From: Taenia hydatigena
Lineage: Eukaryota > Platyhelminthes > Cestoda > Cyclophyllidea > Taeniidae
Length of the DNA stretch: 64,000 bases
Reading direction: 5' to 3'
NCBI GenBank assembly: GCA_036345935.2
Contig: JADWOT020001206.1
Coordinates: forward strand, 1-64,000
Part shown: positions 37,793 to 49,060 of the stretch, in pieces
Numbering within the stretch: position 1 is the first letter of the stretch
How the letters are laid out: the number at the start of each line of letters is the position of its first letter
Position numbers and translations under genes: made by a program
Notes under the pieces: model-generated
Told to the model about the DNA's origin: nothing
Databases searched by the model: none
Seen by the model: only the letters and a program-made list of their open reading frames with translations

Positions 37793-37865
37793 CGGCTCCG
37801 GCGGGACTCGAACCCACAGTCTTCTGATCCGTAGTCAGACGCCCTATCCATTAGGCCACGGAACC
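37793..37865 (-). tRNA. tRNA-Arg(ACG)
   Basis: 73 nt, no intron. Acceptor GGTTCCG pairs with CGGAGCC (one G-U). There is a standard D-arm, and anticodon stem TCTGA/TCAGA encloses loop CTACGGA, giving anticodon ACG. T-stem GTGGG/CCCGC encloses TTCGAGT, and the discriminator base is G. Internal A and B boxes (TGGCCTAATGG and GGTTCGAGTCC) are intact. It lies on the minus strand in the intron that follows the exon at 37914-38281, 48 nt after that exon's donor. No run of four T occurs within about 20 nt of the 3' end, so the terminator is not obvious. Confidence 0.95.
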
Positions 37866-37913
37866 GACAACTTCGTTAATATATTTACTTTACACATTTG
37901 CAGATACCCTCAC

Positions 37914-38281
37914 TAGTGGTTCCTTCACATCGTACTCATTGCCTAGACACGTCAGTACTTTTTGAAAAAGACACGTCAACTGTTTACTCCCCCTTCTTTC
38001 CATGAATTTTACGATACATCGTGGAATCGCGGTTTGTGATTGGTGGATAACTGTGACATGGCTGAGCTGTCCATCAGATAACAGCGTCGCGACCCAAACA
38101 TTTGAACTTCTAAAAGGGGTAATATTGGACACAGCTCAGCTTGGTCCTACTTTCCTTCTGACCGAGGATAGGTTTTCGGTCACAGTCACGACAAAATTAG
38201 GTCGAAGGACTCTTTTCAGTATCGCAAGTACAGCTTTCTCCTTATTAAATGGCGCAGTTGGAAGCATTTTAAATTTCAGGG
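37914..38281 (-). pseudogene. Best-preserved exon of duplicated gene, first copy
   Basis: The frame reads FKMLPTAPFNKEKAV, LAILKRVLRPNFVV, a single TGA, then SNITPFRSSNVWVATLLSD, GQLSHVTVIHQSQTA and finally DVKEPL at a GTGAGG donor. The copy at 45903-46274 has the same frame (FKMFPIAPYNKRKAA, TLLSNGQFSHFAVIYQS, DVKEPL) with about 60% identity, and its own stops at other codons. The frame is thus a real ancestral exon. The string VWVATLLSDGQLSHV looks like beta-propeller blades, but this is an impression only. A plus-strand frame over the same bases is not conserved. Confidence 0.6.
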
Positions 38282-38335
38282 CTAAGTATGTAAAATTAGC
38301 GAGTTAAGGACAAATCGCTTTCACTGGCTATCTTT

Positions 38336-38860
38336 TTATCGCCAAAGGGAAGGTAATGACTTTATTTGATTTATCAGAGGATATAGTCGTCTTGAGGAGA
38401 GTTGTTGCCCACTTGCATCTTGTCTGTGGAAATCGATGCGGAACACATGGCCTTCCACCGAATGGCGGGAAAAATCATGCAGTGAGATGAGAACGCAATA
38501 AGCGAGCATAATAAGCTTTGCAAAACAAGCTTTTCCAGCCTCTAATTTAACAATAATTAGCCTTGCAGCAATAGCGTGTGCTATCACAAAGAGATCTCTG
38601 AGGATAGCTTGGCAGAAGCATGAGAAAACGAAACCAGATCTCTAAAAGTAGAACGAGAAGCTATTCAGTTTGTCTAATCTAGTGTTTTAGGCATGCAACC
38701 TAAGAAGCGCAGAAATTGAACACTAAATGCTCAGTTAGCATTTTGCTCATGAAAGGAAGGCACAGTTGAAGATTGTTAGCAAGAGCCTCAAAATGTTCCA
38801 AGTCCAGTCAATATTATTCGTAAAATTTCGAGAAACGGTATGATGACCACATTAATGCAT
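38336..38860 (-). pseudogene. Helical exon block of duplicated gene, first copy
   Basis: The conserved frame reads LDKLNSFSFYF, a stop, QAILRDLFVIAHAIAA, KLEAGKACFAKLI and RRLYPLINQIK. The second copy (46300-46810) reads LDNLHRFSVHFWRF, PAISSELSTIARTVV and KLN/QLN-type equivalents, then RRKYPQLNQMK. The upstream half is open in the second copy (LELGHFETFASDLQL) but full of stops here. Complementary decay suggests that both lost function after the duplication. Confidence 0.5.
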
Positions 38861-39124
38861 TCATGCAAACGAGGCTATCAAAAGCTGGTAAATTCTAATA
38901 GGTGAAATCGCTCTACTAAATCACTCGTAGATGCTAGATAGTAATCGTAGAAAGAAGTACGATCCAAAGGCATGATTTGATAAATTCGGTTAGTCCAAGC
39001 TTGTTAATCATGATGAACACATACCATTATGCAGCTGCATGTTTGAAATGCTCCGTCCAATTACGTGTTTATGTTCTCTCGTTGAGTAGACCTCATCGAA
39101 ACTCGTGGGCTGAAGTCAACTCAC

Positions 39125-39424
39125 ATTTGTAGTGGTGATGCGGATTCTCCAGCTGTGTAGGCCGCCTGAAAGGGGGGCGTCCGGAGGGTCTGCTTCATTG
39201 CACTTATTAAACATGAGGCGACCAGTGATCGTAAACCTCTTTGCAGGGTAGTTTTCGTCGATTGTTCGATGCGAGAAAAGCAAACTCTGGTTTTTGCTCT
39301 GTAGTCAATAAAGTGCAAATAAATTATGACTAATCCCGTGTCGCCTGTGTTCGGGACTGCCGCGTGTATGACAGGCACAAGCAAGCGAATGTGACCAACT
39401 TATTTTAACAATTTCATCAACTGC
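39125..39424 (-). pseudogene. ENYPAKRF exon of duplicated gene, first copy
   Basis: Bounded by a TAATAAAG acceptor and a GTGAGT donor. The conserved residues are DTGLV, RAK, ENYPAKRF and the end AAYTAGESASPLQ. Compared with the second copy there is an exact 54-nt (18-codon) in-frame deletion after DTGLV and one extra A in the run after AGAGC near 39290, which breaks the frame. The 3' half (FNKCNEADPPDAPFQ) is open here but stopped in the second copy. The minus-strand direction agrees with the neighbouring blocks. Confidence 0.6.
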
Positions 39425-40776
39425 CTTTATTATCCCCAGTATCCACGTGCCAATGTGTGTGTGTTCGCAGTTTGTCCAGCTTCAAGCGTTTGCACCTGTA
39501 AAATGAGGATGATTTTTAAAAGGCGTAACTCACCATACTTTGCTCAAGCCACGGCTAATTATGATTTGGTTGGCTCTGTTTTATTGGCCCATCTGATCAC
39601 TATTTTGAGACCACCAAGGTGCTGTCTCAGCCGTGTTTTCACCGTATTGTCCATTTATGCATTGGATGCTTTGTCGATGGAACATCTGAATGTCGATGCA
39701 TTGTACAGCATGTGTGGAGTGAAAAGGATATATTGAACTTGTCACAGTTTGCGCATGCCTTGCATTTCGTAAACGTAGGGTTCTTGAATTTCGATAGAGT
39801 ACTCTGGAGCCATTCCTAAGCAGTTTGAGACGTTGAGCTATTTTGTCAGCGATTTGATTAAGCGAGGTGGTATTTACGCATCCGTTTGACTTCTAAAATA
39901 TGATGACAGGTCTTAAGTGGCGAAGAGTGAAGTAGTTAACGGGTTACAGTAACAATCGCTCGTGTTTCTGTCAGACGGATGCAAAGGAAGGTTGATGCAT
40001 GAAAGTCGGTCAGGAAGGTGACGCAGCATGTCGAACGGTGCTAGTAATAGGAGGTAGAGAGGAGCATTCGTGAATCTGATGCTCTAGCAGCATCGCATTT
40101 GTTTGAGATGAAGATGGCAAAGTGAAATCGCGTGGCAATGTGTCATAGACTTTAGGAATGAAGAAAGAAAGATAGCGACCAAAGGAGAGATACATCTGCT
40201 AGAAGAGTGATTCGTTATTCGCCCTCAGTCTAGTGTTGGATGTTACCTTGGCAGCCATCCCTGATTGAAGCATTCTCACCATAATGGTAGCTTGATGAGC
40301 GGAAGGGGGTAATGCGATGATGTGTCGACACGGAGTCCATGTAACTCAGCCATACATTCAGAGGAACCGTCGATACTGCTGAACTACACTCCTGCAAGGT
40401 CATTTTATATTTTGCTTATTTAATAAAAGACTAAAAACATGTGCATTGCTTTTTGCATAGACTTTTTATCCATAGATAGGGTTGTGGCCCAAAAGAGTAA
40501 TAACGAGAAGGGCAACCATTAGGAGATGGCAGTGATATGGAGTTCACCTGCACTCACATCCCATAGCCAAAGCAGGTAACATTTTAGATAAATTTGAAGC
40601 AGAGTGACCACATACCCCGGATTTTAAGGCATTGTTGCCAGCCATTTGTTTTAATCAAGTTTTCTCTTCCTAATTTTTATATATACCGAGGTTTCCACCT
40701 GAGTACTCAACGGATTGGCCAAGGAGCAGATGTCATCACAATGAATAATGCTAGAAATGCTAAGTGCATTGACTGC

Positions 40777-41245
40777 TTATGAGAATTTCTCTGAGAATAC
40801 GATAAAATTGCAAGAAGGCGTTGTACTAGAAGCACGCCTCCTGCCATTTACATCAACTTCTGCACCGTTGACACGAGTGGAAATGAAGCAGCGGCACGTA
40901 TAGCAAGTGGTGTGGCATTCTGATTTGCTCTCCTTGATGTCCAAAGAGATTTCGCACCGTGATGTAGGGCCAAACGAGACTGCAGCACTTTGCGTGTCGA
41001 AGATTTTATTAATCAAGTTGGTGGAGTTGAGCAGCCCCTGAAGCCTTGAGTCACACCGCACCTTACCGAGAACGAGCATTACTCTCCATGAGGTTATGCC
41101 TTTTAGCAAAGAGCATTTTAAATAGTGTAACATATAACCTACTTTTACTCATTTTTTCGGACTCTATAGGCGTGGTGGCCTTGTAGTTTATGGATTTGAG
41201 GACACAGTGGCATAAGTTCAGTCGCGTCTGTGGCATTGCAAACAT
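40777..41245 (-). pseudogene. LLNST exon block of duplicated gene, first copy
   Basis: One 118-codon frame contains LLNSTNLINKIFDTQ, a cysteine-rich patch (CHTTCYTCRCF) and VNGAEVDVNG. In the second copy (50130-50560) the aligned frame reads LLNSTHLISNAFEMR, then after a shift CCMRRCIIRQPVNG. A GTAAGG donor-like site lies at the point where the two copies change frame relative to each other. It is the most upstream recognisable block of the gene. Confidence 0.5.
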
Positions 41246-41823
41246 TCAGCGCACCAATATTCAAGATCAATGCGAGAGTTGCTAGCATCCACTTGCAATG
41301 TGCAACCTTAAAGCTTCTTCCCGGCCAGCCTTGTCTGATTAGTTGATAAAATCATGCGTGCAGATAGGCAGTTATAAGCGAAGGCACTCTTAACCACTAC
41401 TCTGTTTTGTCCTTGCAAAGTATGCACAATCCTAAATAAATTTAATTATGGTAATTGTGTCGAGGGCGATTGGCTGAAGACTTTATCACCAAAATTTCAC
41501 AGTATTTAACTGCTAACATTGAAAAAGCCATTTTCTCCCAATGCGTTCAAAAGAAAGAGGGGATGAAGCTGCTTGACGGCCTGGAAACCATTTTACTCGG
41601 CTGGACAATATAGCCACCCGAAATACCGTAAGCTGAACCTGCGGCCGATCCAACAGTGGACCACTATGCCTGTAGTAGAGCTGAGGCTCCTTATCTAGAT
41701 TTGAAGATGAAGCGATGGCTGAGGTGAATAAATAGGAAGCATTTTCGTCACATCCCAATTGAAGAATAAATTTAAAAAACAAATAAAAATCGATCCTAAA
41801 TACAGACACATGTGCAATAATTT

Positions 41824-41995
41824 GTTCGCTTGGACTACCGGTTTCGGACAGGGTCTCAGAGATGGCCACATTGCCCTAGCTGTGCAGGCTTTTCTTTGGG
41901 CCATGCCAGCAGCTTACTTCCCTCTGCCTGTTGAACATATAGATTCTACCCTAGTGTTCTGCCTTCTTTTGTCTTAGAGGAGCTTCGGGACACTA
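41824..41995 (+). repeat. Local tandem repeat, first unit
   Basis: Matches 42207-42375, starting 383 nt later, at about 80% by eye (shared CTACCGGTTTCGG-type start, GGCCATGCCAGCAGCT, GTCTGCCTTCTTTTG-type end). The minus-strand frames (MAQRKACTARAMWP here and MAERPAYIARAMWP in the second unit) agree better than the plus frames, but both are short. It has no counterpart in the second copy of the large duplication. Confidence 0.75.
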
Positions 41996-42206
41996 GATTG
42001 GTGGCAGCGGAAAGCGGACTCTATTCTATGGCGTTCCTATCCCGATCTCCACTAACTGTGACATATTTTAGCGGTGCGGAAGAAGTGCATGTGCTACGGA
42101 TGAAGTATCTCTGACACCCCATTGCAGATGGGCTAGGAAGGACGTTTGCTTTCGGCATCTCCATCTCCATGGCCATGGAGAAAGAGGAGAGAGGAAACGT
42201 AATACT

Positions 42207-42375
42207 TTGTTTACTTGGAATACCGGTTTCGGTTAAGGTCACAGAGGTGGCCACATTGCTCTAGCTATGTAGGCTGGCCTTTCGGCCATGCCAGCAGCTC
42301 ATTTACCTCTGTCTGTTAAACATATATATACACTACTCTAGTAGTCTGCCTTCTTTTGCCTCGAGCGAGCCTCGA
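42207..42375 (+). repeat. Local tandem repeat, second unit
   Basis: See 41824-41995. The two units are separated by about 210 nt of unrelated sequence. Confidence 0.75.
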
Positions 42376-43200
42376 GATGCTATATATGCATATAATAGCG
42401 ATAGACTTCTGTTCAAAAACGTTCACGAATTAATCATTCAGCCATACAAACACCACGCATCTTTTGGAAAGTAAAAACAAATTGGCATAATATTTGCAAA
42501 AGTCCATTGCAGATCGCATACTTTGTTAAGTGAAACGAGATTCCGAACTAAGCAATTCGCTTGGCATTTCCAGGGTCACTAGTGGTAACCGCTTCTTACC
42601 CCATTGGTATTTTGGAGCCGTTGTAGCGCTAAAATGCCATGATTTCGTCTAAAGTGAACTATATTTTAATGAATCCTCTTAATTACTAAGGATTATCGCG
42701 TAAAAATAAATTTTATTAATATGAATTTTACAAAAAATGCATCTCATCCTATAGGAACATAAGCTGCTGAGCAGGAGCACTCTAGCGATTACTTCGGAAA
42801 CCTAATGCTATCTTTATCATTTTACCTCCTATCATGTTTCTCATGGAAATAGTTAACAATAGCTATTTGCCTGACAATTCAACTTCACCCCTTGCTCCGA
42901 AATTGCTTGATACGAACCGCTACGATGCCCACACTCGTAAATTGTGTTTAAAATATTAGCCCCAATTTGCGCATCTTCCTGCCATTCTGGTTTCATTAAT
43001 CAATTGCTTCGACTGCTAGCACTCCTCTCCAGTCCTTGTTGCATGGCATGGCATACCTACTCGCCTGCACTCACTCAGTGCAAGTTTATTTCTCCGCATG
43101 GCCTGTGTCGACACTTCCGGTACAGAATCGAAACACGCTACGCAAACAGTGGTAAAGCGATGGACCTTTTCAATTCTACTCCATCATACACCCATCAGTA

Positions 43201-44574
43201 ATAGATGAGACATCGATCCTATCTCGAAAAGGCACAAAGGTTTGGTTCAAGCAAGGTAATCTGAATTTGCCGATAAATGGACTGGTAACGCAAGAGTACT
43301 TCTACTGCAACATGACTTGTCACATTGCTTAAATCGTCTCATTTCAAAAGCCTTATCCATTTAGGTGCCAAGGCGATCCTCATTAGCAGCAGTCTTCTGA
43401 AAATACCCCTTACGATTTACCATGCGGTAGGAATGAAGCACAACGCGGCAAAGTTGTGCGTGGTAAATGTCAATTTAAACCACGTGACGGAGGAACGCGG
43501 AGACTCCTTGGAACGTGACGGACCCTCGGCCTGAACCCCATTAGTCGCCTAACTGTATTTATCACCCTTATAACAGTAAAGATGTCCAAACGCACTCAGA
43601 CTTCTGCTGGCAAGGGTAACCAGGAGGGGGAGGAGGAACCCTCTACATCAAGCATGTGAATTTTTGAGATCTAATTTTTACGCGTCTTTGGGGTGATCAG
43701 CCCTTCAACCCCATTTCTTTGTTTGAATTAGCTTTCTCTTGATACGCTAATTGAGCAAATTTTGGCTGCAGTTTGACGGCTAATGTGTGACTAACGTTTT
43801 TTTTTAAATTTTGAACAGGTTTTTACCTTCTCCAAGACTCCGATAAGGATTTGTTATTTTCCTTATCAAACATTTTCTACCTAGATTAACAGGGTTTATG
43901 CGGTCTATCGTATGACTTTTTACCCACCATTAAATTCGCTTTTTAAAAATTTCTAAGTAGCTATCTGCACCAAGTCCAGTGAGCCATTGTTAAACTACAC
44001 CAAATGGATTCAAGGTATGTTTACAACTCACCGGCATTCTATCGATCCACGCTGAACAGAATGGAGGAATGCTTTTGAGGCACACCTTAGCCACACCCTC
44101 CTTAGATTACCAAGAGTAATATGGTTGACTGCTCAAATTTGTAGGAACTCTCCTTTGTAAATCTCTAGCGATCCTACGCGTCAAGTCAATTTTATGCTAT
44201 ACCCTATGCGACCATTAACAGAGGAACTTGGCAGTCCATTCTTGTTCTGAGCTTATGTCTAATAAGGCTGCAATATCAACACCGGGAACATATTAATAGT
44301 CGAAACTTAGTCAAATAACAATCTCAAGAGCACGCATTTGCTATCTGTCAACAAGTTGCCAGTGTACTACACCGCTATCAACTGCACTGTATGTACAGGG
44401 CAATCTCAACATCTTGCTACAGCCCATCGGTCTACTTCTCACCAGCAGATAGCAAGTGATCAAGATCAACTGTCGACTTCGTCAATTTCGGACAGTAATA
44501 ACCTTCCAGTTGCTGTTGCAAAAGTAGCTATCCCATCAAAAGCTGTTTCACACTCCAGTCACCGTTGCTTACAC
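43201..44574. other. Spacer between the two copies of the large duplication
   Basis: No convincing gene. A short purine-rich run lies near 43620. Edges of the duplication here are gradual, and no target-site duplication or transposon end is visible. Confidence 0.45.
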
Positions 44575-45429
44575 CTGAGGTCCATTTCATGTCACTTCAT
44601 CGTTTGCATATTCGGGTGCAAACAACATTTATCCAATTACCACTTGCACCCACACGTCTCGGACGTGGCTACTGTGGCTCACTTACGAGTAAGTTAATTT
44701 TATTTCACACAATCTTTGCTAGTATGTGCTTTCGGTCTAATTCTCGCACTCTATCCGGGGTATCGACCCTAGAATGCAGAGATAAACTCCCATAAACGCT
44801 AGAATTCGATGTGCTTCATAATTTTTAGACCATGCGCTACGTGGTTTGGATGGGCCATGGATGGGTGAGGAATTCGAGGAAGAGAAGGGATATGCAATCT
44901 CAGCTGTCAGGGTTTTAAGGCTAGTGTTTCTATTTTAACCCCAGCCTTTAGGCCTTTGGATTGAGTAAAAAATGAATAAAAAATGATTATCAAGGCTGTG
45001 CTCACTCAGACCAACGGATGTGTGATTACTGACCACCTCTTAGTTAAAATGTGCATTCAAGCAGGCAATGTAGCAGTGCTGTGGCTTTCTGAAACTGTTC
45101 AGAATAGGAATGCTTTAGGACCCCAAATATACAGCTTAGGCTTTATTTTAACTAGAAGCTCTAAACGTCAGCTTCCTCGTGCACCTAATTCTGCAGAGAA
45201 ACAAAATAGCATTAAATAAGCTACCCACCCATTCACCCACACATTCGCACCATCAGTTTTGATGTGGCGTGAATGCACGACACTGGGGCGAACAGCTGCA
45301 AAGGAAACATGACATGATAGAGTCGAGACGATGAGGTAAGCAAAACTCACCTAATTCAAAGCTGCTCTATCTCCGAGCTACGAACATTGCTAAACATAAT
45401 TCTCCTAGCATCTGACCGAAGTAGAGAGG

Positions 45430-45651
45430 TTAACAACAGGGGTGAATGAAGTAAGCAGGAGAAGCCAAGTGAGAGAATATGAGAAGTGAATATAAGGGGA
45501 GAGTGCGAAGGCGAAGGAGTAGGAGGGAGTTGGTAGTGGGAGAGTAAAGGGGAAATGGGGGTAGAGGGCCGGTGGTGGTGAGGCATGCCAGTAGGTTTGG
45601 GCGTCGACCCAATAACGTGGAAGTCGAGAAATCTAGCCTATCACCAGACAT
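45430..45651 (-). pseudogene. Hydrophobic coding block of duplicated gene, second copy
   Basis: 73 open codons from MSGDRLDFSTSTLLGRR; see 37389-37676. About half the residues of the first 45 are identical to the first copy. Confidence 0.4.
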
Positions 45652-45781
45652 GATGGCATCTTACCTCCCAATTTTAGTCAAATTTACTGCTCCTCCCCTC
45701 TGGCGTCAAAGTAGGCAGCACGCTCATCCTTTTTGCTGCAATGCCCTGTTAGACAGATGTGACGGGAAGACAAAGTTTTTA

Positions 45782-45854
45782 CGGCTCCGGCGGGACTCGA
45801 ACATGCATTTTCCTGATCCGCAGTTAGACGCCCTATCCAGTAGGCCACTCAGTC
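45782..45854 (-). pseudogene. tRNA-Arg pseudogene
   Basis: Aligned to 37793-37865 across its whole length and again 48 nt after the homologous exon's donor. The acceptor 5' strand is GACTGAG and no longer pairs with CGGAGCC. The anticodon stem TCTAA/TCAGG and the T-stem ATGCA/CCCGC have mismatches, and the anticodon position reads GCG instead of ACG. Confidence 0.9.
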
Positions 45855-45902
45855 AGCCGTCATCTCGGTACATTCAACCTACATAATTGCAGGTACCCTC
45901 AC

Positions 45903-46274
45903 AAGCGGTTCTTTCACATCACACCCAATACTTTTGACAAAGATTTACCAACTATTTTATCCCCCTTCCAGCTATGGCCTTTCGCTAACTCATAAAATCG
46001 CGATTCGTGATTGGTAAATAACTGCGAAATGACTGAATTGTCCATTGGATAACAGCGTCACAACCTAAACATTTGGACTCCTAATAGAAGTGACATTAGA
46101 CACAGCTCTACTAAACTCCACTTTTCTGATAACTAAGGATAGATTTTAGGTTACTTTCACGATGAAATTAGATCAGAACACTTGTTTCAGCATCGTAAGT
46201 GCAGCTTTCCTTTTATTATATGGCGCTATTGGAAACATTTTGAATTCCATGATGAAGTCTGTCACCTCAGCAGG
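45903..46274 (-). pseudogene. Best-preserved exon of duplicated gene, second copy
   Basis: Same frame as 37914-38281 from FKMFPIAPYNKRKAA to QSRIAI, with four stops (for example TAG where the first copy has TGG in NVWV), and again DVKEPL before a GTGAGG donor. Its acceptor (TTCCTTCTTAG) is better than that of the first copy. The stops lie where the first copy has sense codons, and the reverse holds for the first copy's single TGA. Confidence 0.6.
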
Positions 46275-46299
46275 CTAAGAAGGAACCGCCTTAAAGGGC

Positions 46300-46810
46300 T
46301 AGCTTCTTATCGTTAAATGGAAGGCAATAGCTTTCATTTGATTTAGCTGAGGATACTTTCGCCTTGAGGACAGCTGTTACTCACTTTAAGCTGTCTGTGG
46401 AAATTTTTGTGAACACTAGCACTTATACCGAATAACGAAAAGTCACATAATGGGATGAAAACGCATGAAGATAACAATCAAACTTAGTTGAACAAGATTT
46501 TTAGCATTTAATTGACCCACGCATGCTTTTGCAACAACAGTACGTGCAATTGTAGAGAGTTCGCTGGAGATAGCTGGGCATAGGTTTAAGAAAGCCGAAT
46601 CGAATCTCCAAAAATGCACGGAAAACCTATGCAGGTTGTCCATTTTAGTGTTTCAAGAGTATAAGCTAAGAACTGAAGTAATTGAAGCGTAAAAAGGTCA
46701 ACCATGCTTCCATTCACGTAAGGAAAGCACAGTTGAAGGTCACTAGCAAAAGTCTCAAAATGTCCTAATTCCAGTCTATTTAACTTGGTTAAATTGTAGA
46801 GCAACATTAT
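46300..46810 (-). pseudogene. Helical exon block of duplicated gene, second copy
   Basis: Open for 73 codons at the 5' side (NLTKLNRLELGHFET, LLQFLAYTLETLKW), then shifted by one base into LDNLHRFSVHFWRF and PAISSELSTIARTV. Alternating hydrophobic spacing suggests stacked helices. See the counterpart at 38336-38860. Confidence 0.5.
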
Positions 46811-47081
46811 GATGGCCGTGCTACTGTATTTACGCTGATAAAACTAGAAAAGACTAACAAGTGCGGATGGACGAAATTTCTTCCTTAAATACTTTGAATG
46901 CTATATGGTAATCGTACAAGGAAATGGGATCTATCGGCAGGCCCTAATAAATTCGGTTGGTCTAGACTTGCTAACCAATATGGCCGCATATTATTATGAA
47001 GCCATGCATGAATAGCTTCGTCCAACTAGGTATATATGTTGAGCAGACCTCGTTAAAACTCGTTAGCTGATTTCACCTCAC

Positions 47082-47432
47082 CTTATAGTGGTGATGAGAT
47101 TTTTCTAGATGTGTAAGCCACCCAAGAGGGAGCATCTGAAATGTGTGCTTGATTACTTTAATTAGACGTGAGAAAACAAGTGAACTCAAATCTCTTTGCA
47201 GGGTAGTTTTCTTTGGTTTCTGATGTGAGAAAAGCAAACTCTGGTTTTGCTCTGACTTTAATGAACTGCGAATAAGTTATAGCTCTATCTAGTCGCTTTA
47301 TCAGTTCTATGAGTATGAATGCCAAAAATGCGAAGACTAGTCCCGTGTCGTTTGCACTTGAGCCTGCCGCCTTTCCAACAGGCACAGGCCAAGGAATGTG
47401 GACTAACTCATCTAGACGATTTGATAAACCGC
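47082..47432 (-). pseudogene. ENYPAKRF exon of duplicated gene, second copy
   Basis: The acceptor ends AATTAAG and the donor is GTGAGG. It is open for about 95 codons: SNRLDELVHIPWPVPV, NDTGLVFAFLAFILIEL, SQFIKVRAKPEFAF, ENYPAKRF; then a TAA precedes the last 24 codons. The 18 codons absent from the first copy form a hydrophobic helix here. The exon starts in phase 1, which fits the exon end at 48826. Confidence 0.6.
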
Positions 47433-48825
47433 CTTAATTGCCTTTAAGTATCCACGTGCTGTAGTGTATGTGCTCCGTTTGCTCACTTTTAAACATTCGC
47501 ACCTGCAAAATGAGAATAGTTACAAAAGGGCATAATTCACTATACTGTGCTTTAGCCACAGCGAATCATGACTTGGGTGGCTTCGTTTTGTCAACCCATG
47601 TGATCAGTATTTTGAGGCCACCAAAATGCTGCCTCGGCTGCATTTTACCATGTTGTCCAGTTATGCGTTGGATGTTTGGCTGATGGAACAACTAAATGTG
47701 GATGCGTTGCATAGCACATGAGGGTGCAATGGACATTTTGGAATCATCACAGTTTGCATATGCCTCGCAGTTCTTGAGCTTAGGCCTCTTGAATTTCGAT
47801 AGAGTACTAGTGATCGATTCCTAAGCAGTTTAAGAAGGTAGGCTGCTTTGTCGGGCAGTTTATCAAGTGAGACAGTATTTGCGCATCCGTTCGAGTTCTA
47901 AAATATAATGAAAAGCCTTGAGCGGCGAAGAGTGAAGTAGCTGAGGGGTGGCAGTGATAATCGCTTGTGTATTTGTCAGATCCATGCGATTAGAAAAGTG
48001 GCACAGCATGTTGAATTGTGGTGGTGGTAGAAGGCAAAGAGAAGAATACGTGAATTTAATGCTCTAACATCATCGTATTTGTTTGAGATAAAGATGGTAA
48101 CGAGGTGGAATTGTGCGGCAGTGTGTTAGAGACTCTAGGATAAAAGAAAAAGTGATAGTGACCAAACGAGAGATATATCTGTCAAAAGAACTATTTATTA
48201 TTTGCCCTCAGCTTAGTATTCTACCTTGCCATAGTTTCTACTCTTGACTAAAACCTTCTCAGTGCGATGATGCGCCAACTCGAAGTCCATTTAACTCAGC
48301 CATATATTCAGAGAAACCGTCAATACTGCTGAAATATGCTTCTGAAAGATCATTTTACTTTGTTTTTAGTCATTCAAAGATCAAAAATAAGTGCATCGCC
48401 ATTTTGCATGGGCTCTTTTTATCCATTAACAGGATTGCGATCCCAAAAGTGTAAAAAGCGAGAGAAGAGGCACTAAGGAGATGGCAGTGTGGTGGAGTTT
48501 AGCTGCACTCACTTCTCATAGACAGCAGGCGGCATGATTTTGTCCCAGAATTAAATAGCTACAATATTTTATGGATCCACAATATCCTTGCTATATTTTG
48601 TATCCATTATTCGCAATAAGTAATGCTGAGCAGGCCATGCAATGGCTGAAATCGATTACGAATGCAGAAGGGAAGAAGGATTTGCAAAGTTTACATGTGA
48701 ACGTGGAATTCAAAGGGAGCCAAAGAGCAAGACAAATGGCGTGATGGCTGAAGCGGGATAAAAGGAAGCACTTGTAATGAATTGCGTAATTCTCCGCTTC
48801 CCTTTTTTCCCATTCAGACACTCAC

Positions 48826-48900
48826 CTGGTTCCATGATCAGAAATGGCTCTTTGAGCCATCTGCCCAATTCTTGTATCATGGAGATAGGTCGAATAGTCC
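48826..48900 (-). CDS. Phased exon upstream of the ENYPAKRF block
   Basis: A GTTGCTAG acceptor and a GTGAGT donor bound 75 nt, read as TIRPISMIQELGRW and KEPFLIMEP with split codons at both ends. Its end phase fits two continuations. One is the exon at 47432, giving MEP-GG-LSNRLDELV, which needs a 1.39 kb intron. The other is a 38-nt exon at 48710-48747 (acceptor CCCGCTTCAG) that adds ITPFVLLFGSL and a TGA. The first would make it part of the duplicated gene, whose first copy lacks this segment. Confidence 0.45.
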
Positions 48901-49060
48901 CTAGCAACTTTCTTGTCGGTAGCCTGTCATAAATTCCGACTTAGGTTCCTCTTCTTTTGTGAGGTTTTTCTAAGCTAGATAACTGTTCCTCTCGGCATTT
49001 TAGTCTTCTTTTCTACAACGCAATTAATCCCAACAGCCAATCATCCATTCTGCCGCCAGT

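Larger units (their letters stand above)
36075..43200 (+). repeat. Tandem segmental duplication, first copy
   Basis: Direct repeat of 44575-52500. Anchors keep an offset of 7.96-8.5 kb up to about 40.56 kb and about 9.33 kb from 40.78 kb on, so the second copy has about 1.4 kb extra at 48.56-50.08 kb. Identity is patchy, about 70-80% by eye, highest in exons and around the tRN­A. The stretch 41.43-42.95 kb is not clearly alignable to its counterpart. Confidence 0.85.

Noticed and set aside
38002..38307. Plus-strand 101-codon frame
   Set aside because: It is antisense to the conserved minus-strand exon and is not kept open in the second duplicate.
39455..39736. Plus-strand frame conserved between the two duplicates
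   Set aside because: Frames align, but residues are cysteine-rich and lack splice signals. The neighbouring exon evidence is all on the minus strand, so shared ancestry of the DNA suffices.
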